Part shown: positions 36,273 to 51,626 of the stretch, one piece after another | Numbering within the stretch: position 1 is the stretch's first letter | Layout: each line of letters starts with the position of its first letter | DNA from: Paragordius varius | Taxonomy: Eukaryota; Nematomorpha | DNA: 64,000 nt | NCBI GenBank assembly: GCA_964247055.1 | Contig: OZ176051.1 | Span: 5,456,001 to 5,520,000, forward strand | Direction: 5' to 3' | Translations under genes and position numbers: made by a program | Notes under the pieces: model-generated | Seen by the model: the letters and a program-made list of their open reading frames with translations, nothing else | Databases searched by the model: none | Told to the model about the DNA's origin: nothing

Positions 36273-37666
36273 TATATAACACGGTATGAAAACCATTCCC
36301 ATGCAATTAGTTAGAGCGAAACTGCTGTAATTTATTCCATAAATCTAAACTGGACAAGTGTCCTCGTCTCTTATTTTTTCCTATTCGCCAAATAACTAGG
36401 TATCAATAATTTGTATCTAAAATAAAATTCCATTTTTGTAAATTTTTATTTTTTGATTTAAATGTTATAAAAGGATAAAAAAATTTGTGGAGAAGAGATT
36501 TAAATAAATTAAAGATCTATCTATGCATGCTTATATCTATATGTGTGTTTGTCCGTGTGATTTATAATGATTAAAATGTGTGTAAATTTGCAATTTTTGT
36601 GATAAAATTTTTTTGACACAATGTTTCCGACGGATTAAATCATATTATATTTATTTTAGTTTAAAATTTTTTTTAACTGGGATTATTGAAACGTATAAAT
36701 TATGGTTTAATTAATTAAATATGCTAAAAAAACTCCTTAAAGCAAAATAATTTTTGAAACGGTTCTCTACGCTAAAATTGTTAAAATAAATATTTATTAT
36801 CTATCTTTTGTCAGGTTATGTATTCGATTTTAGAATTGTGCTCAAGCCATTTTTGGATCCGTTTCTGATCAATTTTCCTCCAGCTTTTTTTGTGAATATT
36901 TTTTTACAAATCGCGGTTTGGAAAAAAAATTGTTTCAAATTGCATTATCAGTGCAGTTTATTTCCCGCCCACAAAAAAGATATATAAATCAGAAAAAGTT
37001 TTGAATCTCAAATAATAAAATAAAAAGTATATTAAGAAAATCAAAACAAAACAGGTAATAATCGGTATATCAAAAAAATTTTGTAAACGATAAAAAATAT
37101 CTTGTGCTTCGAATATTTTTTTTAACTACTTTTACAGAATAAACGTTCCATCAACGATTAGTTTAATACATTAATTTTTATAAGCTTTTTGGCCTTGGGG
37201 TTAGATAGGGGTAAGGTAAAATATAATTTTTATATTTTTGTATAAAAATATATTGTTGTACTTGATGAGGGACGAAATTTGTCCTCCAAAAAAAGGATAA
37301 TTGGGTTATGGCTTAAACAATAACCGGTTTTTGTTGAGTTTTTTTTCGTTTGTCCCTAAATAAATATTTGCATATGTTACATAATATAATAAGTAAATTT
37401 AATTTATTGTATATGATAATAAATTTGTATTTAGTCAAGTTAAATAATTTATTTTCTATATAATTCTTTTATCCAATATCAGGTAACATGTATATTAGAT
37501 TATTTAAAATATAATTTTCGCAGTGATAGGTATACATGTAATTTTGAGTCATGACATATAAACTGAATTCAGACTATTCGTTTAAAAATGGTAAAAATAA
37601 ATTGTAATTATTAACCAATTTAAATTCTGGCTAATTTAATGTTTATTTTTTATTTTAAATTGTATA

Positions 37667-38337
37667 TCTATATATTTACAAAAATGGAAAATGCTGGCTT
37701 TGTGATCTGGTACAGGAAAACCGGTAGACCCATTCAAATCCAAACTTCGAAAAAATATAATCATTAATGAATGCCCCGACAATAGCTTCGCCCTTTTTTT
37801 TGAAATAGGCCCCCAGTTCGGGCCCACCCCGTATGAAAAACGGGTTTTTTTTTTGAAAACAGAAGTCCACAAAAATCGTGTCTTTGAGACAATTTTCCGG
37901 AGAACGTGTGGGACCATTCAATTTCAAATATGATTTTTATTTAGTTATTTTCGATTGCGCCGAACATAGTCGTCTCGCTTTTTTGATTTAGGCCCTCTTT
38001 TTACCCGCTCCCCCCGTAAAATGCCACCTTTTTCAAAAAACAAAGTCCACAAAAATAATTTTTTAAATCGATTTTTCGCCCTAGGTATGAGACCATAAAA
38101 ATTCTATATAGATTCAACGTATTCCCTGTTGAAAGGCAAAAATTTTAGTCAAGCGTTTCTTTGATGATAGCTGCTGGATAAGGAGCTACCCGCTAAAAAC
38201 TGATTCCTCATGTAACTTTGTGATCTGCTACCGGAAAACCGGTAGACCCATTCAAATTCAAACTTCGAACCCCCCCCCCCCTCCCCAGAAGACTGAAGGA
38301 CTTCCTCGGGCTGCGTAGCAGCACGAGATTTACGCTA

Positions 38338-38338
<1 letters not shown>
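37667..38338 (+). mobile_element. Non-autonomous Helitron, 672 bp, private to copy 2
   Basis: 5' TCTATATATTTACAAAAATG, then GAAAATGCTGG; 3' end a hairpin at 38305-38327 (CTCGGGCTGC / GCAGCACGAG, one mismatch, 3-nt loop), then ATTTACG and CTAG. It sits between A (37666) and T (38339) in a TA tract with no target duplication. Those are the defining Helitron features: TC start, hairpin, CTRR end, A^T target. The GC-rich body includes TTTTACCCGCTCCCCCCGTA and GGAGCTACCCGCTAAAAACT, the latter shared with the element at 1-1689. No Rep/helicase coding, so it depends on a partner elsewhere. Confidence 0.92.

Positions 38339-38373
<35 letters not shown>
38339..38373. repeat. (TA)n microsatellite flanking the Helitron
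   Basis: Remainder of the TA tract that was the Helitron target in copy 2. Confidence 0.8.
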
Positions 38374-38375
<2 letters not shown>

Positions 38376-39542
38376 AATCCAGATTGGTATTTATAATTAT
38401 TATACAATATATTTTTTAAATTTGAAAAGAGAATGCTTGAATTTCTTCATCATAAACTACATTCTTTCCAAAAAATAGGATCATCAACTGTTAAATAATT
38501 AATAAATATAAAATTAATGCCTAAGTAAAAAAAATATTTTTTTATTAAATTTATATTATTTGATGGATTAAATTTTTGGTATATTTATATTCTTGGAAAA
38601 TTTTGACATTCTCCAGGTCAAATGAAATTCATATTATATTATTCAATTTTAGCTAGCTAGTATGGATTGTTAACTATTTTTCATACTAAATTTTTATGTT
38701 GTCAAAGCATTTTATATAATTTGAAATTAATCCAACAAGCAATTAAGAATTTTTAGTGAAAATGTCATTGTTTTGATTCATGATTATGATAATATTAGCT
38801 ATTACTTTATCAACAAGGTGCATATTGCTTGATTCTCAAACTCTAGAATTTTTTTAAAATCGGATTAATTAATTGTCTTTTATAAAATGTATAAAAATTT
38901 AAATTAATCATTTATTTTCAATCAGATGACCGTTTCACATAACGAAAAAATACACAATACAATATAAACCAAAAATCAATACTAAAATGAAATATTTGAA
39001 TGTGTCACCTGTTATTTTATTATAAAAAATGTTAAATTTATAATGCTGCAATATAATATTGATAATAATGATTGTTTTTTTCGAACATCTAATCTATATA
39101 TATAAATCAAATTTGTCGTATTTTTATATCAAAAGTTATGTTGTTTGCATTTTTTTTCGTTTGAGCAGTGAGACAGGACTTAACAGTTTATTTTATCGCG
39201 CTATTTTTAGTATATGTAATTTATGAGATAATGAAATGATTTAAATTGTGATACATAGATAATCTGATTTATTTACAATGTATTTACAATGTAACTACTT
39301 GTATTTTTATTAAGCACCAATCAAGGTTAATGATTAGTGTCAAAACGCTATTTTGTTTTTTTTTATAAAACGGATTGGGAGTTAAATTCATGCTTAAATA
39401 TAATTTTTGATTATAGTGTTACAATTTATTGCGCCTTGACGCTCGGAAATTCCGTATAGAATTATTAATGGGTACGTTTTTTCGTTATATTTTATTACAT
39501 TATTTGACGTATTCACATTATTTAGGACCAATTTGTAAAACA

Positions 39543-39658
39543 CAGTAGTATATGAGTAAAGACAACAAACTGTTTAAATTAAACCATTTGTCCCTATCTT
39601 ACAACATTAATTTGTTCATTTAATAGTGGACAAGATCTGTTTTATAACCCACGCTACT
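39543..39658. mobile_element. Small CAGTAG-type MITE, copy 2
   Basis: Counterpart of 27239-27352. The right end is changed (GCTACTATATATTA), so the terminal CTG-TA is lost. Confidence 0.65.
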
Positions 39659-42600
39659 ATATATTACAAATTAGACAACAATAATGTAAATATAGCATCA
39701 ATGTTTAATTTATATCATTTAATATTTGGATACGATTATACTATGCGGCATATTTTTAATAATATATTTTAATCTTTTTAATATTTCTTTATTGGGAGCA
39801 AATTGAATTGATAATTAATACCAAGAAGTGCGGTGTACATAATATGATAATGTATTGATTTTTTGATTAAACCTAATTTTAAGTTTTTGACACTCTAAAT
39901 TCTTTGACATTGTCGTCCAATTTTTCAAAATTGATATGATCTTTTAAATTACTTTTAAATTAATCAATTTTACCAGGTAGAAAATAATTATTGAATTATA
40001 TTGGTTTTAGTTTATGGTGAAACTATAAGTCTTTTAAAAAAATATTTAACCATATATATATATGGTACGTAATTATATTACAGCAGTTAAATACAAAATA
40101 ATTTCCCCTGTGTATTGATTATATATATATATATATAGAGAGAGAATATTGTTCTTTGATCAAATTTATGTCGACTTACTTTCTAGCATTTTAAAATTTT
40201 CATAACAAGCGTAAGGTTAAAATTCTGAATTTTTTCCATTTTGGCGCAATATAAACTATTTTTAAACATTTTAATTTGGTTGAATATCATTTTATGTTTT
40301 CATTTACATATTTTACATACAAAAAACAAAAACAAAATGATTACTCTTATAAATATTAATTTTTTTCTAGTACAAAAAATTTTCAAATTTTTCTAAAAGA
40401 AATTATACTTTTAAACCACGCAAAAGTTAGCATATAAAACGAAATAAAATAAATAAGTAGGGGATTAAGTCGCTCGCTAGGCTTGAATTAAATATTAGCC
40501 ATGAAAAAAAAGCTCTCATTTGTCATAATAATAGTTTTCTCTTCCAGTTAAATAATTTTAATTATGTTTTTTTATCTCTTGCCAAATAAAATATTTGATG
40601 GTTTTTATAGAGAGTTACTCTTTTTTTGACATAGAATTTAAATGAGCTAGCTACCTTTATTTTATATAAAAAATGAAATTATATAGCTAATTAAAGATAA
40701 TTAAATTAAAAATTTATAAAATTTAAAATTAAATATGTACATATTTTACAAATGCCAATGTCTACGAAGCCAAATTAATAGAGAAAAAAACACTAATTTT
40801 TACCAATTCATAATATATATATATACATCGAAAGCATCCCAAAATTATTTTAAAAAAAGCTTAAAAACAAATCGGGACATAACAAAACGACATTTGAAAT
40901 GAATGTCGCCTAATTGTCAATATAAATAAGTTGATCCATGTAATAATATAATTATTTAATATGGCACCCTGAAATGTCAAATTAGCCTAAAAATATTAGT
41001 CATTTAAAAAAAGTTTAAAATATTGATATTTTACACTTATTTGACAATAACCTTCCCTAATAACAATAAATGGCAATTAAAAAGTAATTAATTTATTTAC
41101 ATTACGTTAATATAAAAAACACTTAAATAACAAATTTCTAAAATATATCAATATGTAAAATATGTTATAATTTATTTTAATGAATTTATTTTATTTTTAA
41201 TTTAAAATTTTATTTTCAAAAAAACTTGGAGTAATTTCTATGCAAGAACCCAAAATTACAGTTGTAAGTCTCGATTTCGATGAAAATCCAATTTTAACAT
41301 ACAGCTGATTTTGGAGTCAAAATACTGTTAAAATATACGGCATAATTTTATTTTTTAACTATAATACATTTTTATTACCTACATTTAGCTAATTAAATCA
41401 ATGGCGCTTAATTAAAACATTAGAAATTTTTTTTAGTATATTGCACCTTAAAGACTATGTTCTAAATTAGCCAAATATAATAGATGATTTTTGTGTTATT
41501 TAATTGTCCCCAAAGTATAAAGGCTTTCATTTTAAAAATAGAGTTTGTTTCTTATTTACAAATATGTTTCCTCATCCAGAAAATTGCAACTCAAATGCAG
41601 GAAATGATATTTAAATAGTCAAATCTATTTTACAAAAACATCAAACTAACCATATAGCTGTAATTTCAGACTTTTCCGCACCGTAACAAAATTTTAGATA
41701 CATTTTTTATTTCAAAAACCACTGGGTAAAGTTAACATAAATGGGTAATAATTTTCCAATTGATATAATGTAACATCCCACTTTTTATCCAAAAGCTAAA
41801 TTTTTTTTGATTTAAGAAGCAAAAAAATTATAAATCCAAATATTCAACTCTATGTTTAATATGTACATTTATCATCATATTTCTCAATTAATATTGTTAT
41901 CTGTTTTTGTGATATAACATATGAATAATCTCGAAGCTTGTAATCAGTTTTCTTACAAATTTATATGTTTTGAACTACAGAAACCCCTATGAGTTCCAAA
42001 ATTTTACAAATTAGTTTATAAGTATTTAGCAGTTTCCCTCAGCAGGCACCTATTCCATATTTTCTAGTTTTTTGACACCTAGTATTTAATCACAAAATTG
42101 CTTTAATAATTAACAAAGCTTTAGATTTTTATCTTTCTATTAGAGGGACCATTTTGATTTGCATTTTTTCAATTAACGGAAAAATGAGGAAATATTTTTA
42201 CCTTAAAACCATATTGTATTTTGACTTCTTTTTTCTGCCACTAATTGATTCTAATCCATGTTATAAAATCTTATGCTGACTGCATCAAATTAAACAATTT
42301 AATTCTTTCTGCATACGATTCCAATTTAATCATTGCTCTATATTTTTCTATTATATATATAGTAAAATTTTTAAAAGTTATTTTATCATATAAAAATAAA
42401 GCGGCAAAATTATTATAGGATCAATCATCGTTACTTATTCTTTTTTTCAGATGGATAATAAAAGAACTATATTTTACATAAATGCAAAATCGCTTTGAAG
42501 TTTTGACATTAATGAAATGAAAATATATATCTTGATAGGTAGGGAGCAAGAAAGTTATTATTATTTAATTTATTAAATATTTTTATTCAATTCGGACGCC

Positions 42601-44510
42601 ATTATGTTTCAATCAACATTTATTGTTTTAAATAATTTAATCGGTTATTTGATTGAATCGATTGAAAATCAATATTTCCTTTTTTTATATTTAAAAGATA
42701 TAAACTTCTTACAATCATAAACATCGCGTTAAAAAACCTCTGTTCATTTGATTAATAGATTTTAATTCGGATAATTTAAAAAAGTAAAATTATTTATATA
42801 TAATCTAAGATGGGTATATAATTATTTTTTTAAAATTTCCGTTAGTTTTAAATAAAATTTCACTTTGAACCCTAAGAAAATGCTAAATGCCTTAATCCGA
42901 AGATAAGCCACTCAATAAAATGTTTCGGAATTAATTTTACTTCATCAGTATATAAATGTTTTATAATATTTTGTAGTTTGCCCCTCTGTAATATTCTTAT
43001 AAGTCTTTTAGCTGTTGCCTAATGATCTTAGTCGTCACTTTGTTAGCTAACTTTAGCCATCTATTTAGTCAAGGATTGTTTTTCATAATAAATTTTGGGT
43101 ACATTGTCTCAATTTTAATATAATTTATATGCTTCAAATATGTGGACAATTAAAATTTTTATTTTTATCGCTGTTAACTCTTAATTAAATTCGTCAATTA
43201 GAAATTATTGTGTTTCAATTCCTAAAAAATATGAAAAACTTAAATGCCTTATATTATGAGGCAAAAATGGTTATAACTTTGGAGGGGATTGGCTAAGATA
43301 ATGAATTCAAAAAAGATTGGGACCCAATGATCTAAATAAAATATAAAAATTTTACCTACTAGTCTTAAACGTAATTCTAACTTCCATAAAATCATAAAAG
43401 ATTACAAAATGTTTGCCATATTTTATAAGAAAATAACATAAAATTATAGGTATAAAAAACTCATTATAATTACAATCTTGATTCGCATGTCCTGTCTAAT
43501 TGTCCTTGCAAAACAGTTTTAGTATTTCTTAGCTGCTTTTTTAATTATATTTTAGTGATCACATTCGTTAATTTATTCATTTTTTCTTAGTTAAAAAAAT
43601 CACGGATGGAATCTTTTCCATCAATCTACTACCATATATATATAGTTACTTTACTCCCTCAAATAATAACGTTTAACAATCAATTGTAGGGAATGCCAGA
43701 ATACTTATTAAATGGTTTTTTATGTCTAAAAACAACATTATAAAAGAGGTTTAGATGGTTGTATATCTGAATTCAACATATAATACAGTAAGAGTGAATA
43801 TAAATTGCTACTCTTTTCTTACCAAATATTGCTAGATAGCATATGCAGCAAAGAGAATCATTTTTTGGTTAATAGTAGTAAAAAGCGGAAAAAATAGTCA
43901 ATAATACTGCCCTTTGCTGAATATGTTCTTTGCCAATATAATTAATGAAAAATTAGCACGGTATACTTACTCATACTGTATTAATAACTGTTATTCAAGT
44001 CTATAAACATTATAAATCAGGATGATGTGGTGTTTTATATCTGAAATTTGATATAACCCCAAGCAATCTAAATGTAAATTAATTTGGTTTTAGGATATTT
44101 CAAATAGAATAATAGATTACATTTGCAATTACCCAGTGTATAAACATATATACAATAAACTACTATTAATCAATAATAAATATGTATGTGAGAGACTCGA
44201 TTACAGTGTTTATTAATTGCCATAATAAATCGAAAAAATATACTTTCAGCATATCAATAATAGAAACATCTATTATTGATTGCAATAATATATTTTGTTT
44301 ATATAATATAATGGTAAAATAGGAAAAAAATGGATTTCCTGATAAAATAGTTGAATTGTTTTCAGTTAAATGTTAATTTCGGTTGTTTAACGAATTAACC
44401 AAACGAGAAATCAATTTTTCGGTAAAAGGGTAAACCCAACAATTTAAAGTTAAATGGCAAACATAGACAAGCCCTTTTTATTGGCGCCTAAGTTCATCCC
44501 CACCCGCTGT

Positions 44511-46443
44511 ATATTTTTTTGCAAATTTAGTTGTTAAAAAGCCAGGTCAACTTCATTTAGTCCCCTTTTAAACTCAGGATGTTTTAGCACCCAATATTTA
44601 AAATTATATTAAAAATACTTCTAGAAAGGTATTAGTTTTCTAATACATTTTTCAAATACGTTTCTATTTTATATTTTAGTTGATATAATCATCCCAGAAA
44701 ATGATGATTGTAATTTTCAGGATTATCTACATTTCCTAGTGATTTTTTGGCATCTCATAATATTCCTTAGTCTAAGTTATCACCATGAACGCACACCGTA
44801 TCGTATATCAATATTAGAATCATCAAAATTACCTGTATTAATATCACTAAGATTGCTAATTTCAAACAATGCTTCCAACATTAATTTGTGATCTATACTA
44901 TGATAATATAATATATAAATAAATTTATCCATAATTAAAAATAATTTTCTTATTGATTGAAAAATATCGGTTGATTATATTTTGAGTGATTTAATAGTAA
45001 TAATCTTTTAAACCTCTAAAATTTTTAATTTTAATATAATTTTGCCATACCGCGATGTTTTATGTGAATATAGATTATTTTTATTGGTGTATTTAAATTA
45101 CATATAAAACCGAAAAACATTGACTTTTACCTGTCTTTATTATTGTATGTCAAAAATATTAAAAACATGAATTAACAATGCAAAACCTAAAAACAAATTG
45201 GAAATAACATAAATTTTATTTAACTAAAATATTTTTACCTGTATTTATTAATATATCAAAAAAAGGAAAATTTTGATAATTAACGATGCAATACCAAAAA
45301 AATAATAAAAACTCACAAATATTTTCTGTTTTGATAATTATAACAAAAATATTTTAAAATTATTTTTAATTAATGCATTACAGAAAAACCAAAAAAATTT
45401 AAATCTAAATGATTTTACCTGTTTTTATTAAAGTATGTAAAAATAAAATTATTTATAATTACCAAAGTTAAATAAAAAACTAAAAAAATTTAATTTGAAT
45501 TTATTAAAAACCGAATTTTTACCTGTAATTTTTATAATGTCCAAATAGTACATAATTACAATTAACAATGCAAAACCAAAAAAATTAAATTTTTAAAATT
45601 TATTAAAAACCGAATTTTTACCTGTAATAAATAAAATTTACAAAAATGTAGAATTAGTTACAATTAATGCAAAACCAAAAAAAAACAAAAAAAATTTAAT
45701 TTTTACCAAATTTATTAAAAACCGCAATTTTAATTATTAAAATGTAAGTGTGTAGTATTAATTACAATTAACAATGTTAAATAAAAAAACAAAGAAATTT
45801 TATTTTTACCAAATTTATTAAAAACCGCAATTTTTACCTGTATTTATAAAATGTTCAAAATATGTAGTATTAACAATGTTAAATCAAAAAACAAAAATTA
45901 AATTTGACTATTTATTAAAAACGCAATTTTTACCTGATTAAAATTTAAAAATTATTTAACAATGCAAAACATAAAAAGAAAAATAATCTAAAATTAACTT
46001 ATTTTTTCACAAATATATATTACCTGTGTTTTTAAGTAGTAATAACAACTATATAAAATAATACCAATTTTGATTAATACAGGTATTTATCATGTTGAAA
46101 AGTATTAATTATTAAATAAATAATTAGGAATAATTAACATAATAATATTAAAATAACTATTTTACTATTTATTAATTTATTAAAGATAAAAACCCACAAA
46201 TTTCCGCATCTAAATACGTAACAACAATATTTCAAATGTTAACATAAATTCCTATAATATTCTCAAAATTTAACATTACAAAATACATCAAATTAAAGCC
46301 TATGTCAAATCTCACGTCAATCCTCTTTCATATGTGTACTACGAAATAATTTTGTGGGTCAGTATTTTACGCATTTGATGAACCATTTATGTTATTTGAC
46401 TGGCAATAATATTACTTAACATACAATTAAAATGCATACTGTA
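44511..46443 (-). mobile_element. Foldback arm, family A, closing unit copy 2
   Basis: Same inner and outer ends as the arm at 32181-33870. It retains a sub-repeat block near 45120-45260 (CTTTTACCTGTCTTTATTAT, TTTTTACCTGTATTTATTAA) that copy 1 lacks. The cores with ACCGAATTTTTACCTG or ACCGCAATTTTTACCTG continue to about 45930. Confidence 0.82.
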
Positions 46444-49400
46444 TATCATTTGATAAAATTAAAAATTTATAAAAATTTAATCAAAGATAATCAATTATTT
46501 TTTGGAAAAGGGTTGGGATGCAGATCATTAACCATGTAATTGTCCCAATTGGGTAAATTGGGGTAGGTAGTTAACTACCCCTAACTTAAGTAAAATATAT
46601 TTCATAAACTAGGGAATATTAAAATATAATTATAGTGAAAATCACTTATACCAAAATCATCAAATATGAATTAATACTTATTTTTTTATGGTTCCTATTA
46701 AAGATCGGCATGAGATTAATCATAAGTGTCAAATGTACATGATAAAATAGGAAAATTTTTAGCCATTAGTTATCCTTCAAACTGCAAAAAATACGATTAA
46801 AGTATGAAAGTCTCAAATTGGGCAACGTTCCTTAAAATTTTTCGCGCTATATTATTTATTTGCATCTTTATGAAATTAACAGTTTAAACATTAGAACTTT
46901 ACTATTTTCCTCATTTTGGAAAGGAACAGTTATAAATAATTTGGGATCCACTTGGTGATGATAGATATCTTTTGGTTTAATAAAAATTCCGGGGGTATTT
47001 GAGACTTGGACTATAACTTTTTGTTTCTAAATATCTATCCGAGCTGATGAATTGATGTGCTGGAATTTTTTTATCTGATCTAAATCGCGTAATTTAGGCA
47101 TTACATTTATAGCTTCTTTTACTGAACCTAACATGATTGTCATTTTCTAACTTATATGTATTCAATACATACCACTTTGTCTGGGCCTAATTAACTCTAG
47201 TGCTTTATCATTTTTTCAAATTTATGTTCCCACTGATTACCTAACACATACCTATATTCCATAATTCAAATAGGCTAAATCTATCCCAATCACTTTTCTG
47301 AGGGTGAGTGACTCACAGATGAATGCATTAAGGATAAATATTGCTTTTATGACTCGTTAAAATTGCAATTCTTTCAAAAATATAAAAAAATGGCAAGCCA
47401 CAGAAAGAATGTAGAGGGGGGCACGTTAGACTCCCTTTTCCTAGGGAAATAAAATGAATATATTTGTATAAAATTTTAACATCCGATTTTATGTATATAT
47501 TTATATTTTCACATCTTTTTATTTATTATCTTTGGGAAAAAAAACTTATAGTACTTTTAATTATTATTATTATGAATATTATCACACTTTATCGATCAAT
47601 ATAATATAAAATAAGAATTGGCCATTTTCTGCTCTCAAAGATTTTGAGAGTGACATAAGGTCAGATCATTGATCTTTTCTCCAAAATTTTATTATGTCAT
47701 ATAATTATATCCATAAAAACATTTATGATATACCACAGAAAATATTATTGTGACATCATCCGATCTTTTGAATTTATAGCTATCTATTTTTGCTTTTTAG
47801 TAAATTATTGGAAAGAAAAATATCTTTATAATAAAATTTTAATTATAATATATATAAATATACCACAAATTAAAATTGGATTTATTTATCAATAGATGGA
47901 TATTCCAAAGAGGTATGTATCTATTAATAGTCGTCTTCTAAAATTTATAATTATATTTTACCTAGATTGAAATTAGGACATTTAACTTAATATCTTAGAC
48001 AATAATAATAATTTATAATTTAAATTTCTTTCCAAAAAATTAAATTTTTAGTTAAAAAAAATAATTATTATTTATACCAATGTTATAAATTAATTAACTT
48101 TACGCAATCTATTCCATAAAATCCTCTATTTTTTTATATTTTTTTAATAATTTTTTATTTTTATCCATATATATATATATATATATATAATATATATATA
48201 ATCAAAAAATCTAATTTATTTTTATCTTAGTTTAAGGAAAATATATATCTTTTATAATAATTTTATTATTTATAATCGGAATTATGGATAAAAACTCTAC
48301 TACCTATGTTATACATATAATATTAAAAAAAATAGATAAATATTAAAGTGGTTTAGGTAATGAATGATTAAACTTTGCAAAAAAACTTCTGGTCTGGGTT
48401 CAGACATTTATTTTGGCTTTTTCATAGGTCCTCTACTACAAATATATCTCCCTTATCCTTTTTTTAATTTTCAAAATTCAACAGAAACTTTAAACTATAT
48501 ATCCAAAATTCATAAGTCACACACAATATATACCATAACTAATAAAATTAGGCTGGTATTCATAACTATGCAAACCTTACTTGGACAGTTTTTGCTTTCT
48601 GTTTGAAATTATAAAACACAAGAAGAGACACGAAAATGATTGATTATGTATGTTTACATAAGAACGACAAACTACAAACTAATTATTTCATAACAAATGT
48701 AACTAAGTTAACGTGGAAAATAAATGTATAGCTAAAGGCTTAAACACATTGGTCTAATATAAAAGAATGTGCACTGAATAGCCAAAAAAACTTGATTGAT
48801 ATAAATTTAATAAATATATATACACAATATATATAACATGGTATGAAAACCATTTCCATGCAATTAGTTAGAGCGAAACTGCTGTAATTTATTCCATAAA
48901 TCTAAACTGGACAAGTGTCCTCGTCTCTTATTTTTTTACTATTCGCCAAATACCTAGGTATCAATAATTTGTATCTAAAATAAAATTCCATTTTTGTAAA
49001 TTTTTTTCATTTTTATTTTTTGTTTTAAATGTTAAAAAAGGATAAAAAAATCTGTTTTAAGATGGAGAGGAGAGATTTAAATAAATTAAAGATCTATCTA
49101 TGCATGCCTAACTATATATGTGTGTTTGTCCGTTTGATTTATAATGATTAAAATGTTTTGCGATAAACACTTACACAGTGTTTCCGACGAATTAAATCAT
49201 ACTATATTTATTTTAGTCGAAAATTTTTTTTTTCAAATTGGGATTATTGAAACGTATAAATTATGGTTTAATTAATTAAATATGTGAAAAAAAACTCTTT
49301 GAAGCAAAAAAGGTTTTAAAATGGTCTTCTACGCTAAATTTTTAAAATAATTTTTATAATCTATCATTTATCAGGTTATGTATTCGATTTTAGAATTCTA

Positions 49401-50232
49401 TACTCAAGCCCTTTTTGGCTCCGTTTCCGAGTCAATTTTTCGCTCCGGTTTTTTTATAGTTATTTTTTTACAAATCGTAGTTTGCAAAAAAAATGTTTCA
49501 AAATTCATTATCAGTGCAGTTTATTTCCCAGCCCACAAAAAATATATGTAACCCACGAAAAGTTTTATATCTTAAATAACAAAATAAGAAAAGATATTAA
49601 AACTTGGCCATAAAAATCAAAACAAAACAAGTAATAATCGGTATATCAAAAAATTTTTGTAAACGATAAAAAAAGCTTGTGCTTCGAATATTTTCTTTAA
49701 CTACTCTTACAAAATAAACCATCTTCCATTAACGATTAATTTAATACATTAATTTTTATAAGCATTTTGGCCTTGGGGTTAGGTAGGGGTAAGGTAAAAT
49801 ATAATTTTTATATTTTAGTATAAAAATATATTGATGTACATTGATGAGGGACAAAATTTGTCCTCCAAAAAATGGTAATTGGGTTATGGCTTAAACAATA
49901 ACCGGTTTTTGTTGGGTTTTTCGTTTGTCCCTAAATAAATATTTGCATATGTTACATAATATAAGAAGCAAAATTAATTTAATGTATATGATAATAAATT
50001 TGTATTTAGCCAAGTTAAATAATTTATTTTCTATAAAATAATTCTTTCCAATATCAAGTAACATGTATATTTGATTATTTAAAATTAAAATTTAATTTTC
50101 GCAGTGATTGGTATATATTTAATGGTAAAGTTAATACATATAAACTTACAGACTAATCGTTTAAAATGGTAAAAATAAAGTGTAATTATTTACCAATTTA
50201 AATTCTTTATGTTTATTTTATACAAAAATATT

Positions 50233-50235
<3 letters not shown>

Positions 50236-50300
<65 letters not shown>
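50236..50300. repeat. (TA)n microsatellite, copy 3 of the variable locus
   Basis: About 65 bp with one TTTA interruption. Confidence 0.85.
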
Positions 50301-50302
<2 letters not shown>

Positions 50303-51511
50303 TCTAATCCAGAATGGTATAATTTATAATTATTATACAATATATTTTTTAAATTTGAAAAGAGAATGCTTAAATTTTTTCATCATAAACTACATTCTTT
50401 CCAAAAAATAGGATCATCAACTGTTAAATAATTAATAAGGATAAAATTAATGCCTAAGAAAATAAATATTTTTTTATTAATATCATCTTATTTGATGGAT
50501 TAAATTTTTGGTATATTTATATTCTTGGAAAATTTTGACATTATCCAGGTCAAATGAAATTCATATTATATTATCCAATTTTAGTTAGCTAGTATGGATA
50601 GTTAACTATTTTTTCATAATAAATTTTAAAGTTGTCAACGCAATTTATTTAATTTGAAATTAATCCAACAAGCATTTAAGAATTTTTAGTGAAAATGTCA
50701 TTGTTTTGATTCATGATTATAATAATATTGAGTATTACTTTTCAACAAGGATGTAAATTTTAATGGTTGAATCTTAAACTATAGATTTTTTTAATATCAA
50801 ATTAATTAATTATTAAAATCTATAAGAATATTTAAATTAATCATTTATTTAATCGGATGACCGTTTCACATGGCGAAAAAAATACACAATACAAACCAAA
50901 AATCAATACTAAAATAAAATATTTGAACGTGTCACCTGTTATTTTATTATAAAAAATGTTTAAAATATAATATTGATAATAATGATTGTTTTTTTTCGAA
51001 CATCATATATATATATATATATACATATATATATAAATCAAATTTGTCGTCTTTTTATCTTTGATATACTTTGTTCCCTTCAAAAGTTGTGTTGTTTTTT
51101 GCAACTTTTTTTCGTTTAAGTAGTGAGACAGGACTTAACAGTTTATTTTATCGCGCTATTTTTAGTATATGTAATTTATGAGATAGATAATGATATAGTC
51201 TAGATTGATACATAGATAATCTGATTTATTTACAATGTATTTACAATGTAACTACTTGTATTTTTATTACGCACCAATCAAGGTTGATGATTAGTGTCAA
51301 AACGCTATTTCGTTTTTTTTTCATAAAACGGATTGGGACTTAAATTCATGCTTAAATATAATTTTTGATTATAATGTTACAATTTATTGCGACTTGACGT
51401 TCTGAAATTCCGTATAGAATTATTAATGGGTACGTTTTTTCGTTATATTTTATTACAGTATTCACAATCATGTTGACCTATTCACATTATTATGGACCAA
51501 TTTGTAATACA

Positions 51512-51626
51512 CAGTAGTATATGGGTAAAAATACAAACTGTCTAAATTAAACAATTTCTCCCTATCTTACAACATTAATTTGTTCATTCAATAGTGGACA
51601 AGATCTGTTTTATAACCCACGCTACT
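51512..51626. mobile_element. Small CAGTAG-type MITE, copy 3
   Basis: Counterpart of 27239-27352. The left end CAGTAGTATATGGGTAAAAA's first 19 bases are kept; the right end reads GCTACTATAT as in copy 2, so the right-end change is shared by copies 2 and 3. Confidence 0.65.

Larger units (their letters stand above)
33871..46443. repeat. 12-kb tandem unit, copy 2 (12,573 bp; 11,901 without Helitron)
   Basis: Same landmark order as copy 1: start at TATCATTTAATAAAATT, GGGCAACGTTCCTTAAAATT near 34250, small MITE at 39543, TAAACCCAACAATTTAAAGT at 44432, arm at 44511-46443. It carries a private Helitron at 37667-38338 inside the TA tract where copies 1, 3 and 4 have only TA repeats. Between 34500 and 35110 it is almost identical to copy 1, well above the surrounding similarity. 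Confidence 0.93.

Noticed and set aside
37636-37927. Overlapping minus-strand frames of 83-93 codons
   Set aside because: They cover the GC-rich body of the non-autonomous Helitron, lack any replicase motif, and are not maintained in the sister copy at 57109-58231.
48364-48606. A reading frame of about 80 codons (SDIYFGFFIGPLLQIYLPYP) that is similar in copy 4 (61675-61941)
   Set aside because: The same DNA in copies 1 (24165) and 2 (35815) does not keep the frame, the composition is that of the flanks, and similarity is explained by the tandem duplication.
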